From Sphingobium sp. CAP-1 (lineage in GTDB: Bacteria > Pseudomonadota > Alphaproteobacteria > Sphingomonadales > Sphingomonadaceae): 64,000 bases of DNA. The stretch spans positions 2,870,001-2,934,000 of the forward strand of contig NZ_CP046252.1 of NCBI RefSeq assembly GCF_009720145.1. Reading direction: 5' to 3'. This document shows, piece by piece, positions 56,827 through 64,000 of this stretch. The notes beneath the pieces are model-generated. The model saw nothing but the letters and a program-made list of their open reading frames with translations. It ran no database searches and was not told the origin of the DNA. Position 1 is the stretch's first letter; each line of letters opens with the position of its first letter. The translations under genes and the position numbers were made by a program.

Positions 56827-58419
56827 TCAGACGATAGCCCCATAGCCATAAGCCGGCGTGTCCCCGCCGGTCGCCATCAACTGGCACCCCTCCGCCCGCA
56901 AATGGGTAAAGTCGCTGTCATAATAGCCCGATGCAGTGTCCTGCGCGTCGGCGGCGGTTTTGAACTTGGTATCTCCGCCGACTGTCACATCGTAGAGGTG
57001 CAGCACGCTCAACAACCCGTCATAAGTTTGACCCGTCCCGGCGAGGCAATCGGTCAGGAAGGTGGCGTTCGGGACGTGATTGGTCGTATCCGCCACAAGG
57101 ATGCGTACCGCCTCGATCCGCTTCTGGATCGTATCCTCGCCTGCAATGACATTGGTCGTCACCGCCGTCGTCGGCCCGGCGATATTGGCGACTTCCACCA
57201 CCTTCCATCCGCGCTGGAGATAGCCCGTTGAGGCGGTGTTGATGAGCGCCACCAGCGACGCGTAGAACATCGCGCTGTTCTGCTGGCCCAGAGACTGCGA
57301 CATGTCGTTGCGGCCGATCTGGACGGCCACGATATTCTTGGTGGCCCCGCCCGGATATTTCGCGCCGAACACCGAGTTCGTCGCGTCGCGCTTTGTGACC
57401 AGATGGCTGATCTGGTTGCCGCTCTCGCCGTGGTTGATGACGCGGACATTGGACGGGATCTGTTCTGCCCCCGGATCGGTCAGGTAGCTGGCTACATTGC
57501 CGCAATAGGCCGGCGATGTAGCCAGCGACGTGGCGATGCCATCGGTAATGCTGTCGCCCGCCAGCACCAACTGACTTTCGAGTTGCGCGATGGCATAGTT
57601 AGAGACAGCCGCCGCAGCGGCGGCGACAACCTGCGCGTTGGTCAGTTCGCCCGACCACAAGATCAACTCATACAGGTCAAACGTATTGTTGACACTTGTA
57701 ACGGGCGTTTCGGTGTTGTCCGCCGATGCGGCCTGCGCGCCGACCACCGCGCCGATATAGCCGGTGACGCTGGTTGTCTGCTGCGCCACGTCGCAGATAT
57801 CATTGTTGATCATCAGCCGCGTGCCGCCGTTCGCGGTGGTGCGGGATGCAACGGTCATCACCTGCATTTGGCAGCCTGGCACAACCTTATAGGCGTCCGT
57901 CGCGTTGGTGGAGCCGGCAGGGCTACCGGCCTGCAAAAACGGCGCGCTGCTGCTGGTGACGGTCCCGCGCATATAGCCGATGGACGAGTTGGCCCGCGTG
58001 TTGACGCTGGCGCTCGTATAGGTCGCGAAGCGCGGATTGAGAAACTGGAGCGTGTTGCGCCCATGGTGGGCGCGGCCGACCAGCATCGCCGTGAACTGGC
58101 GATTGTTGAGGACCAGGGCGTTGGCGATCGCAGCCGCTTCGGCACCGTTGAAGCGCAGGAATTTGCGGCCCAGCCCATCGGTCATCTGCTTCGGCGCGGT
58201 CGTGCCGGATATGGCGGCCAGCGCCGCCAGTCCCTGCATGTCAGCCAAAGAGACGAGACGGCTGGAGCCGTCCAGCGTCGCGGATTGGCTGGCCGGGTGG
58301 TAATGGACTGCCGGTGCCAGGGCGAAGGTCGTTGCCGATGCGCCGGGCGTCGGGGTAGGAGTGGGCGTCCCGCCGCTCGCTCGTAGCGCCGTCAGCGAAA
58401 GCGAGAGGCCGATCTGCAT
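56827..58419 (-). CDS. Phage tail-associated SGNH hydrolase with LamG-like domain
   Basis: The 530-residue protein has a short N-terminal segment, a Pro/Thr linker (PTPTPTPG, about 19-26), a concanavalin/LamG-like region (about 40-275) and a C-terminal SGNH/GDSL hydrolase. The hydrolase blocks are GDS with Ser290, GESGNQ (331-336), GRND (369-372) and DxxH (Asp503-His506). Such phage enzymes remove acyl groups from surface glycans during adsorption. ATG 58419 has GGAGG 7 nt upstream and overlaps the stop of the next gene upstream. It is the last gene of the late operon before the cassette. Confidence 0.85.
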   Translation of the reverse strand: MQIGLSLSLTALRASGGTPTPTPTPGASATTFALAPAVHYHPASQSATLDGSSRLVSLADMQGLAALAAISGTTAPKQMTDGLGRKFLRFNGAEAAAIANALVLNNRQFTAMLVGRAHHGRNTLQFLNPRFATYTSASVNTRANSSIGYMRGTVTSSSAPFLQAGSPAGSTNATDAYKVVPGCQMQVMTVASRTTANGGTRLMINNDICDVAQQTTSVTGYIGAVVGAQAASADNTETPVTSVNNTFDLYELILWSGELTNAQVVAAAAAAVSNYAIAQLESQLVLAGDSITDGIATSLATSPAYCGNVASYLTDPGAEQIPSNVRVINHGESGNQISHLVTKRDATNSVFGAKYPGGATKNIVAVQIGRNDMSQSLGQQNSAMFYASLVALINTASTGYLQRGWKVVEVANIAGPTTAVTTNVIAGEDTIQKRIEAVRILVADTTNHVPNATFLTDCLAGTGQTYDGLLSVLHLYDVTVGGDTKFKTAADAQDTASGYYDSDFTHLRAEGCQLMATGGDTPAYGYGAIV

Positions 58420-58619
58420 CAGCGCGCCTCCATCGGACAGAAGCGATCTACCGCCCGCTGAGCGGTTTCCACGGCGATCCGGGCATTGTCGCAAGTAGCG
58501 TAGCCCCTGACGGTCTGGCAGCCGGTCAGCGCCAGATAGCAGGCGGCGATCATGACCCACAGGATGGAGGCCACCGGAAGGGCGGACAGCAGGCCGACGA
58601 AGAAGCGGTTTCTCACCAT
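58419..58619 (-). CDS. Small membrane or lipoprotein of the lysis module (o-spanin-like?)
   Basis: The 66-residue protein has a hydrophobic N-terminus (FFVGLLSALPVASILWVMIA) ending in a possible lipobox LTGC (Cys34), then a short polar tail (TCDNARIAVETAQRAVDRFC). ATG 58619 has AAGGA 9 nt upstream and overlaps the stop of the preceding small ORF. The layout suits an outer-membrane spanin partner, but the evidence is weak. Confidence 0.5.
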   Translation of the reverse strand: MVRNRFFVGLLSALPVASILWVMIAACYLALTGCQTVRGYATCDNARIAVETAQRAVDRFCPMEAR

Positions 58620-58723
58620 TTCGTGATGTCCTTGATGTGGCGATAGGCGAAAGGCGCGGCTATCGCGATGGCGACGAGGGGAAAGGAGACGAAGCCCGCG
58701 AAGAGGAGGGCGGCGGTTTTCAT
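58613..58723 (-). CDS. Very small membrane protein in the lysis module
   Basis: A 36-residue frame (MKTAALLFAGFVSFPLVAIA, then IAAPFAYRHIKDITKW) encodes one transmembrane helix with a basic tail. Its start overlaps the DUF6527-like stop and its stop overlaps the next ATG, so the spacing is that of a real coupled gene. It is too short for routine gene calling. Confidence 0.6.
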   Translation of the reverse strand: MKTAALLFAGFVSFPLVAIAIAAPFAYRHIKDITKW

Positions 58724-59091
58724 GGAGCATTCCCGCATGGAAGCGCAGGGATGGGGACAGTTTGCCCGGCTAGGCCATGCGTGCAGTCGCCCAAGAACTG
58801 GATTAACCCATCAGTCACGAAGCTGTGGCAGACACTACATTGCAAATCTGGAAACTCGTCCTTGTCATCCCAATTGCACCAGCATATTTCGCCCTCATGG
58901 CCGGGCACATAGTGGCCAGACCGAACGAGGATCGATGGCGTGAAGGTCGGTTTTTCAGGGTCGCCATTATAGCCCCAGCGCGGGCCCGGCCCGTCTCCAA
59001 AGGGGACATGATGCATTTCCTTGCAGCCGGGGCAGAAGAACTTCACCCCGCCGCCCTCGACGCTGCGCAGGATCGAGGAAATCGCGGTCAT
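58720..59091 (-). CDS. DUF6527-like phage protein
   Basis: The 123-residue protein has a CPGC pair (FFCPGCKEMHHVPFG), a central EICWCNW and the ending CSVCHSFVTDGLIQFLGDCT, then HGLAGQTVPIPALP, a pattern I associate with DUF6527. The Cys/His content suggests a zinc site. It overlaps the holin-like gene by 4 nt and lies among lysis genes. Its role is not known. Confidence 0.7.
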   Translation of the reverse strand: MTAISSILRSVEGGGVKFFCPGCKEMHHVPFGDGPGPRWGYNGDPEKPTFTPSILVRSGHYVPGHEGEICWCNWDDKDEFPDLQCSVCHSFVTDGLIQFLGDCTHGLAGQTVPIPALPCGNAP

Positions 59092-59348
59092 GGCCGATCC
59101 TCCATCGGCACGGGCTTTTCAGGCGGCTGGTCGATGGTGACGGCGCTCTTTGGCCGGAAAGTGCCGATAACCCCAATCAACCCAGTGATCGCGCCGCCGA
59201 TGAAGGTCAGAGCGCCAAGCACGCGGGCAAGATTGACCTCGCTGTCATAGCTGCCCCAGATGCAGACAGCCGCGCCGGCAAGCGCCAGCAGGACAATCGC
59301 GGACAGGGTGGCGAGATAGGCCGCGACCGCGTGGCGATCGGCGCTCAT
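59088..59348 (-). CDS. Holin-like membrane protein
   Basis: The 86-residue protein has two hydrophobic helices (LATLSAIVLLALAGAAVCIW and VLGALTFIGGAITGLIGVIG) and a charged Pro-rich tail. Size, topology and place directly after the endolysin gene, with a 4-nt overlap, fit a phage holin. Holins have no conserved motif, so the call is by context. Confidence 0.6.
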   Translation of the reverse strand: MSADRHAVAAYLATLSAIVLLALAGAAVCIWGSYDSEVNLARVLGALTFIGGAITGLIGVIGTFRPKSAVTIDQPPEKPVPMEDRP

Positions 59349-59893
59349 GACAGCACCCCCAGCCTGTTCGCCAGCCAGCCATAGACGAACGCCTCCTGGC
59401 TGGGACTTGCCTCCGCAATCTCGATGTAGCGCTCGCCCTGGAGCGCATCGAGCGCCTTGCGCAGCACTTCGCCACCCGCCGCGCCCCGCTTCGCCATGAA
59501 CGCCTTGAGCGCGGCGCGGGTCATGGCGCCGGCCGCGCCGTCAACGGTGAGGTCAGGATAATCGGCCGCGCCCCGGTTCAGCGCGTTGAGCGCGCGCTGA
59601 AGGAACCGGCCTGCCGTGCCGACGCCCATGTTGATGCCGGTGTCGAACATCTCATGGCCGATCGCCGGGCAGATGGCCGCGATCTTGTCGAAGCCCGGCT
59701 GTGTCCAATAGCGCGCCTTGTAGATCGATACCGCCGTCGCGCGGGCGAGCGCCTGCATTGCGCCGGCATAGCCATAGGCGCGGGCAACCTGTTCGGTAAT
59801 GCCGAAATTCGTCGGCCCGCCGCGATCGGCAGGGTGATTGCTGTAACCGCCCTCACGGGCGATGACCTCGTCGATCATCGCGTCAATGGTCAT
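59345..59893 (-). CDS. Phage endolysin, GH108-type N-acetylmuramidase
   Basis: The 182-residue protein has the GH108 start MIDEVIAREGGYSNHPADRG, with the catalytic Glu14, and continues GPTNFGITEQVARAYGYA, ARYWTQPGFDKIAAICPAIG and HEMFDTGINMGVGTAGRFLQ. The C-terminal peptidoglycan-binding-3 segment includes LNRGAADYPDLTVDGAAGAM. It cuts peptidoglycan at lysis. ATG 59893 has TGGAGG upstream. Confidence 0.9.
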   Translation of the reverse strand: MTIDAMIDEVIAREGGYSNHPADRGGPTNFGITEQVARAYGYAGAMQALARATAVSIYKARYWTQPGFDKIAAICPAIGHEMFDTGINMGVGTAGRFLQRALNALNRGAADYPDLTVDGAAGAMTRAALKAFMAKRGAAGGEVLRKALDALQGERYIEIAEASPSQEAFVYGWLANRLGVLS

Positions 59894-60224
59894 GATCAGC
59901 CTCCAGCCGCTGTTCGGAAATCGATTTTTGCAGGTCGTTGCGCAGCGGGCCGGAGCCGTGCAGCAACAGCAGGGTTTCAAGCTGCTGGACCCGCGTGGAC
60001 AGCGCGACGATCGTTTCGGCACAGCGCGCCTCATTCTTCTCGATCGTCTTTTTCAGTTCAGCGATCGTGTCATCCTTGGCCGTGACGACATCCCTGTTCG
60101 CCCCGGTCAGCCGGTCCCACAGCAGCTTGCCGACCAGGCAGCAGAAACCGAAACAGGCGACACAGCCCGCCCCGAACGCCATCGCCAGCCGGCCACCATC
60201 CGCGCCGCTATAGTCAAGGCTCAT
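59883..60224 (-). CDS. Membrane-anchored coiled-coil protein (i-spanin-like)
   Basis: The 113-residue protein has one N-terminal helix (LAMAFGAGCVACFGFCCLVG) followed by a charged coiled coil (TAKDDTIAELKKTIEKNEAR, VQQLETLLLLHG). This is the layout of an inner-membrane spanin. ATG 60224 has a G-rich ribosome site (AAGGGGGTGG). It overlaps the endolysin gene by 11 nt. The small LTGC protein at 58419 could be its partner. Confidence 0.6.
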   Translation of the reverse strand: MSLDYSGADGGRLAMAFGAGCVACFGFCCLVGKLLWDRLTGANRDVVTAKDDTIAELKKTIEKNEARCAETIVALSTRVQQLETLLLLHGSGPLRNDLQKSISEQRLEADHDH

Positions 60225-60246
60225 GCGCGCCACCCCCTTGACCATG

Positions 60247-60507
60247 TCACTCGCCCATATCCGCGACAAAGGCCTGCCACGCTGTGACGCGCTCCACCGT
60301 CCACCACGCCTCGCAAAAGACGCGCACCTCCTCCGGCTCGTCCTCCATGTCCCATGGCGTCCCGTCAGATTTCGGGGGATTGAGCAGCGGGTCGGGCGTC
60401 AGCACATAGCGTTTGGTCTTGCGAAATACCTCGCCATCAACCTCAACCTCAATCCTGCGCTGGATTTCGACCTGCCCGGTTTCATGCGGCATGATGATCG
60501 TAGACAT
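60247..60507 (-). CDS. Hypothetical phage protein
   Basis: The 86-residue acidic, Trp-rich protein (TKRYVLTPDPLLNPPKSDGT, EVRVFCEAWWTVERVTAWQA) is soluble and unrecognised. It lies between the beta-helix tail protein and the spanin-like gene, in the late operon. GGAGC precedes the ATG. Confidence 0.65.
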   Translation of the reverse strand: MSTIIMPHETGQVEIQRRIEVEVDGEVFRKTKRYVLTPDPLLNPPKSDGTPWDMEDEPEEVRVFCEAWWTVERVTAWQAFVADMGE

Positions 60508-60515
60508 GACAGCTC

Positions 60516-63080
60516 CTAGAGATTGGTGACGTAGCGGCCTTCGACCCGCACGATATGTTCGACGCCGGAAGCGAAGGCATTGGCCGCCAGCGCGACCGGG
60601 GTGGCGCCGGATTTGAAGCCCATGATCTTTCCGACCGATGCCGCTCCGGCCATGACCAGTCCCAGATCGTCAGCGGTGTTGGGCCATGCGACCGAGGTAG
60701 GCAGGGTGTAGACGCGCAGGCGCTGGAGCGCGGTGGCAGCCGACGCCAGCGCCGCAAAGCCGCCGAACAGCGCGTCGCCGGACATCGCGCCGGTGTAGGT
60801 CGGCGTGAACACCCACGTCGCCTGCACGTCCAGCCCCTTGCCGATCTTCCGCCACGACATGATATTGCCGGAGCCATAGGCCACCGAGAGGTCGCCGGGC
60901 GTCACCGCGCTGAAGCTGGGCGTTCCAACCTGATCGAGCAGCGCATCGATCAGCGCCGCGTCACCGCTGCTGTTGAGGATGAGGAGCTTGCTGGCCGCCG
61001 GCGTCGGCACGCGCAGCTTGTCCAGCATCGCCCCCTGCGCCTGGATGCTCTGGCCGATCTCGTTACGAACAAACGCGGTCGTGGCGATGCGCGTGCTGTT
61101 GTCGCCGATCGACGGGGTTTTTGACGTAGGCAGCGCGCGACGGTTGCGGATATTGTTCGTCGGCTCGCTCGCCGAAAGGTTCAGGATGGCGCTACGTGCA
61201 TCGAGCGAAATATCGCTGTCGATGATGATGTTTTTACAGTTTACGTCGATGATGACCGAATAGCGGCAGCGGTTCAGCCCCACCTTGTCGGTGCCGATCA
61301 GGCCGCCAGAAATGTGCACCGTGTCGATGCCAGGACCGATATAGACCTGCGCGCTGCACCGCTGGATCAGGCCGCTGGCCGCATAGCCCCCGGTATAGGT
61401 CGGGGCCACACCGCCGGTCCCCATCACCAGCAGATAGTGGTCCACGTCCTCCTTGATGACGCGGAAATCACCATTGGCGTTTCCGCCGAACCCCGCCAGC
61501 CGCACCCATTCGCCGTCGTCGAACGCGCCCGCCGGCACGGTGATGCGAATGCTGCCCGATCCATTATTGGCGATGGCCGTCGCCACCTGCTGCATCCGCA
61601 GCGCCACGCCCGCTATGGCTCCAGCCGCAAAGGCCGATGCCTGACAATCATAGACATTCGTGTCGATGACCGTGATGATGAAGGAGCCGTTGGCGCTGCC
61701 GCACCGGGTCTGGCGCATCTGGTCGCCGGTGGCGCAGCCATGCGGTTCGGCGGTGGTGACGCGGATTAAGCCCAAACCATTGTCTGTGATCGACGCGATC
61801 GTATGCACTTTGGGATCAACATAAACGCCGCCATTGTTGACGATATCGCAGCCATCGAACGACGCATTGCCCGCCAGCAGGCTGACGCCGTGCCGACCGG
61901 CCGCCCGCATCATGCAGTTCGCGAATTTCAGCCGGCCTTTATAGGTCTTGAACTGATTGACGATGTTGCCGCCACGATCGGTCGAATAATAGCCATCGCC
62001 CACGATCAGCAGGCCGCCTCGATCAAGATGGAACGCGTCGCCGGTGATATTTTCTGCGCCGCTGGCCACTGCATAGATGAAGCCGGGATCGCGCCCTTGC
62101 ACATTCTGCACGGTGCCGCCGCTGTAGGTGTCGGAAACCCACTCGGAGCCATCCAGATCGAACTGATTGGGACTTACATAGTTGATCGGCCATTGGCCAT
62201 TGATGACCCCGGCGGGCAAGACGCCAGCAATATCCACCACGCTTCCGTTCGGGATACCATGGTTGGAGGCGGTCTGTATGCGGAAGCTACCGTCTGGAGC
62301 CTGCGTGATGCTGGCGATAGCGATCGCTGCACCCAGAGTATTCGACTTGCTGACAATCGCATGACGGCCGAAATTCATTGCCCAGCCGACGAACTTAGCC
62401 GAGCCGCTGCCCCCATCGAACACGACATGATCGGTCTGGCCACCTCTCAGTGCACCGGTGCCACCACCCATAAATTCGAAGATATTGCCCTGCGCATCGT
62501 CATTCAGGCCGTTGATGCCGATCGCATAGGCGCCGCGCGCATTGGCGATACGAACGGCGCGAAGCTGGACCTGAAACACCTTTCGGAAGGTGTATGCCTG
62601 CCACGGACTTTCGATCCGCAGATTATCGAACAGCAACATGCCGCTGTTGCTGCTGGACGTTTCCGATGCTTTGAAATCAAAGATCGACCCACTCGCCTGC
62701 GCATCCCCGGTCGCGCGGATATGCGCGTTGCTCATGAGGAAGCCGTCCGAATTGCGAATATCGAACGCATCTGCGCAGGCGACGGTTAGCGCCGTTCCCT
62801 GGCTCTCGCTGTAGCTCGGCATTGCGCCTTTCAACGCGAACGGCTTGTCCTGAACCAGCAGCGGCGTCGACAGGCACATCCGAACCGGCGTCGCAATGTC
62901 GAAGCTGCGCCCACGCGCTTCGAGGTCCAGAAGCGCCTGAATGGCGGACGTATCGCTGTCCACTCCGTCGAGCGGCGCACCATAGGCGTGCAGCAAGCCG
63001 ATCGGCTCCGCGGCATTGAGCCGTGTGGCGATGCCGGGGAACTGGGCGATGATCGCAGCGGATTCTCTGGCTTGGCTCAT
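60516..63080 (-). CDS. Phage tail fibre/tailspike with beta-helix domain
   Basis: The 854-residue protein opens with a helical start (MSQARESAAIIAQFPGIATR) and a pectate-lyase-like entry (LLHAYGAPLDGVDSDTSAIQ). A long right-handed beta-helix region of repeated short strands with Asn/Gly turns follows (NARGAYAIGINGLNDDAQGN, NNGGVYVDPKVHTIASITDN). The C-terminal part (after about residue 680) looks like a trimer or receptor domain. Such proteins bind, and some cut, host surface polysaccharide. The stop of the next gene upstream lies 1 nt before its start. Confidence 0.8.
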   Translation of the reverse strand: MSQARESAAIIAQFPGIATRLNAAEPIGLLHAYGAPLDGVDSDTSAIQALLDLEARGRSFDIATPVRMCLSTPLLVQDKPFALKGAMPSYSESQGTALTVACADAFDIRNSDGFLMSNAHIRATGDAQASGSIFDFKASETSSSNSGMLLFDNLRIESPWQAYTFRKVFQVQLRAVRIANARGAYAIGINGLNDDAQGNIFEFMGGGTGALRGGQTDHVVFDGGSGSAKFVGWAMNFGRHAIVSKSNTLGAAIAIASITQAPDGSFRIQTASNHGIPNGSVVDIAGVLPAGVINGQWPINYVSPNQFDLDGSEWVSDTYSGGTVQNVQGRDPGFIYAVASGAENITGDAFHLDRGGLLIVGDGYYSTDRGGNIVNQFKTYKGRLKFANCMMRAAGRHGVSLLAGNASFDGCDIVNNGGVYVDPKVHTIASITDNGLGLIRVTTAEPHGCATGDQMRQTRCGSANGSFIITVIDTNVYDCQASAFAAGAIAGVALRMQQVATAIANNGSGSIRITVPAGAFDDGEWVRLAGFGGNANGDFRVIKEDVDHYLLVMGTGGVAPTYTGGYAASGLIQRCSAQVYIGPGIDTVHISGGLIGTDKVGLNRCRYSVIIDVNCKNIIIDSDISLDARSAILNLSASEPTNNIRNRRALPTSKTPSIGDNSTRIATTAFVRNEIGQSIQAQGAMLDKLRVPTPAASKLLILNSSGDAALIDALLDQVGTPSFSAVTPGDLSVAYGSGNIMSWRKIGKGLDVQATWVFTPTYTGAMSGDALFGGFAALASAATALQRLRVYTLPTSVAWPNTADDLGLVMAGAASVGKIMGFKSGATPVALAANAFASGVEHIVRVEGRYVTNL

Positions 63081-63081
63081 G

Positions 63082-64000
63082 TCACAGTTCCGGGAGAAGG
63101 TTGCCGCGCTTGACGGAATAGAAGATACGAACCGGGCGTCCTGCCGCGCCGCCGCCGCCGCTCACGCTGATATTGGCCCCATCCCAATAGTTGACCGTCA
63201 TCAGCACCCAGCCTCCGCCAGTGGAGAGGTAGGCGGCGGACGGTGAGGGCAGGATTTTACGGGTGGCGTCGGTCAGGCCATGGGGCTTGAGCAGATTGCC
63301 CGACCCATCGGCGACCCCGTCAGTATAGATTTCCTGTGTCGAGATGCCCCGGTCGTAAACGAAGCCCCGGTAGTGGGTGAGGACGCTGTTGAGGACGCCA
63401 TTATCCTCCGGCTCCGCTTCGAACCCGCTACCACCCGGAAATGCCACGACACAGCTCGTCGTGTAGAGACCCAGCTTCACGCCCGTTTTGGCCTCATATT
63501 CCTCTTCCGCCGCAGCAGCGCGCGCCGCCGCCTTGTCGATCAGATAGGGCGCATTGACGCTCGCCTTGGCCGCATTGTCGATGAGGATGCCGCACGCGCC
63601 TTCGAAACTGATCATCCCGCCGTCGATAACCGCGCCAAGTGCAGGGATGCTCGTGCCCGGCCCGCCACGGATACGGATGGCCGGTGCAGTAACGGTGCCA
63701 CCCCATCCGAACCAATAAGGATCGAGCTGCTGAATGCGCGGGTTGCTGATGTGGATACGCGCGCCATAGCTGTCGATCGCATAGGCCTGATGTGCGTCCC
63801 ACAGGCAGTCCCTGAAGGTAAGTGGCGGGTAATCGCCCGATCCGGTCGAAAGCGCGCGCACCGGATCGCTATAGGTGATCCTGACCGACGCCTCTTTGGA
63901 GCGCTCGAAATTACAGGCGTCGAACACGCCCCAGATGCCGTCCTCTATCAGGACATTGAAGCGCGGCATGTTGGCGGCAACGCTGGTCCCGCCGATGAAC
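63082..64000 (-). CDS. Second phage tail protein, beta-helix type (N-terminus outside window)
   Basis: The frame is open to the window edge (FIGGTSVAANMPRFNVLIED), so the protein begins beyond 64000. The visible 300 or so residues show beta-helix-like rungs (ALGAVIDGGMISFEGACGIL) and an Ala/Glu-rich helix (DKAAARAAAAEEEYEAKTGV). The C-terminal strand-rich segment includes AAYLSTGGGWVLMTVNYWDG. It ends 1 nt before the tailspike gene. Probably a tail fibre or adaptor of the same tip complex. Confidence 0.7.
   Translation of the reverse strand, partial: FIGGTSVAANMPRFNVLIEDGIWGVFDACNFERSKEASVRITYSDPVRALSTGSGDYPPLTFRDCLWDAHQAYAIDSYGARIHISNPRIQQLDPYWFGWGGTVTAPAIRIRGGPGTSIPALGAVIDGGMISFEGACGILIDNAAKASVNAPYLIDKAAARAAAAEEEYEAKTGVKLGLYTTSCVVAFPGGSGFEAEPEDNGVLNSVLTHYRGFVYDRGISTQEIYTDGVADGSGNLLKPHGLTDATRKILPSPSAAYLSTGGGWVLMTVNYWDGANISVSGGGGAAGRPVRIFYSVKRGNLLPEL

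Noticed and set aside
1..64000. CRISPR array, rRNA genes or intact insertion sequences
   Set aside because: No regularly spaced repeats, rRNA segments or transposase frames with terminal repeats were seen.

Overview
The window is GC-rich chromosomal DNA from an alphaproteobacterium, most probably a sphingomonad (Sphingobium/Sphingomonas type). This is inferred from the layout and style of the flagellar genes, the argD-argF-hslO and petABC blocks, and a DUF6961-like small protein near the prophage end. No 16S gene is present, so the genus is not proven.

Positions 1-39100 are a nearly complete flagellar regulon. Left arm, minus strand: stator genes motAB, then flgL-flgK-flgJ-flgI-flgH-flgG-flgF-flgE-flgD-flgC-flgB. 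Centre, plus strand: a second MotA/MotB-like pair, flgA-flgM-flgN, then a lytic transglycosylase-flhA-fliA unit. Next come opgH-opgG (periplasmic glucan synthesis) and flagellin fliC on the minus strand. Right arm, plus strand: a sigma-54 activator, fliE-F-G-H-I-J-K-L-M-N-O-P-Q-R-flhB, a frameshifted small gene, fliD and fliS. The control logic can be read directly. Near-consensus sigma-54 elements (TTGGCACG-N4-TTGCT type) precede flgB, flgG, flgA and the transglycosylase-flhA-fliA unit. FliA/sigma-28 elements (TAAA-N15-GCCG) precede motA, fliC, fliD and, more weakly, the frameshifted gene. The activator, FliA and anti-sigma FlgM are all encoded here. No chemotaxis gene and no flhF/flhG is seen, FliM lacks the usual CheY-binding N-terminus, and FlgH lacks a lipobox.

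Positions 39100-53960 are ordinary housekeeping genes: argD, argF, hslO, queC, queE, two secreted proteins of unknown role, a lipoprotein, lipB, a membrane protein, a trmL-hemF-GNAT operon, petABC (cytochrome bc1), apt, a P-loop kinase-like protein and an MTA/SAH nucleosidase.

Positions 54027-64000 are one end of a prophage or prophage-derived element. The junction is a 47-nt 3' half of a tRNA-Val(GAC) gene, read as an att site. Inside it lie possible integrase arm sites, two small ORFs, a frameshifted recombinase C-terminal fragment, and a three-gene cassette (TIGR04255-like protein plus two unrecognised proteins) that looks less GC-rich. Beyond that is a late tail/lysis module on the minus strand: two beta-helix tail proteins (one cut by the window end), spanin-like and holin-like proteins, a GH108-type endolysin, a DUF6527-like protein and an SGNH-hydrolase tail protein. 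The three-gene cassette is the best candidate for an undescribed accessory system, possibly anti-phage cargo. That function is an inference from position and organisation.
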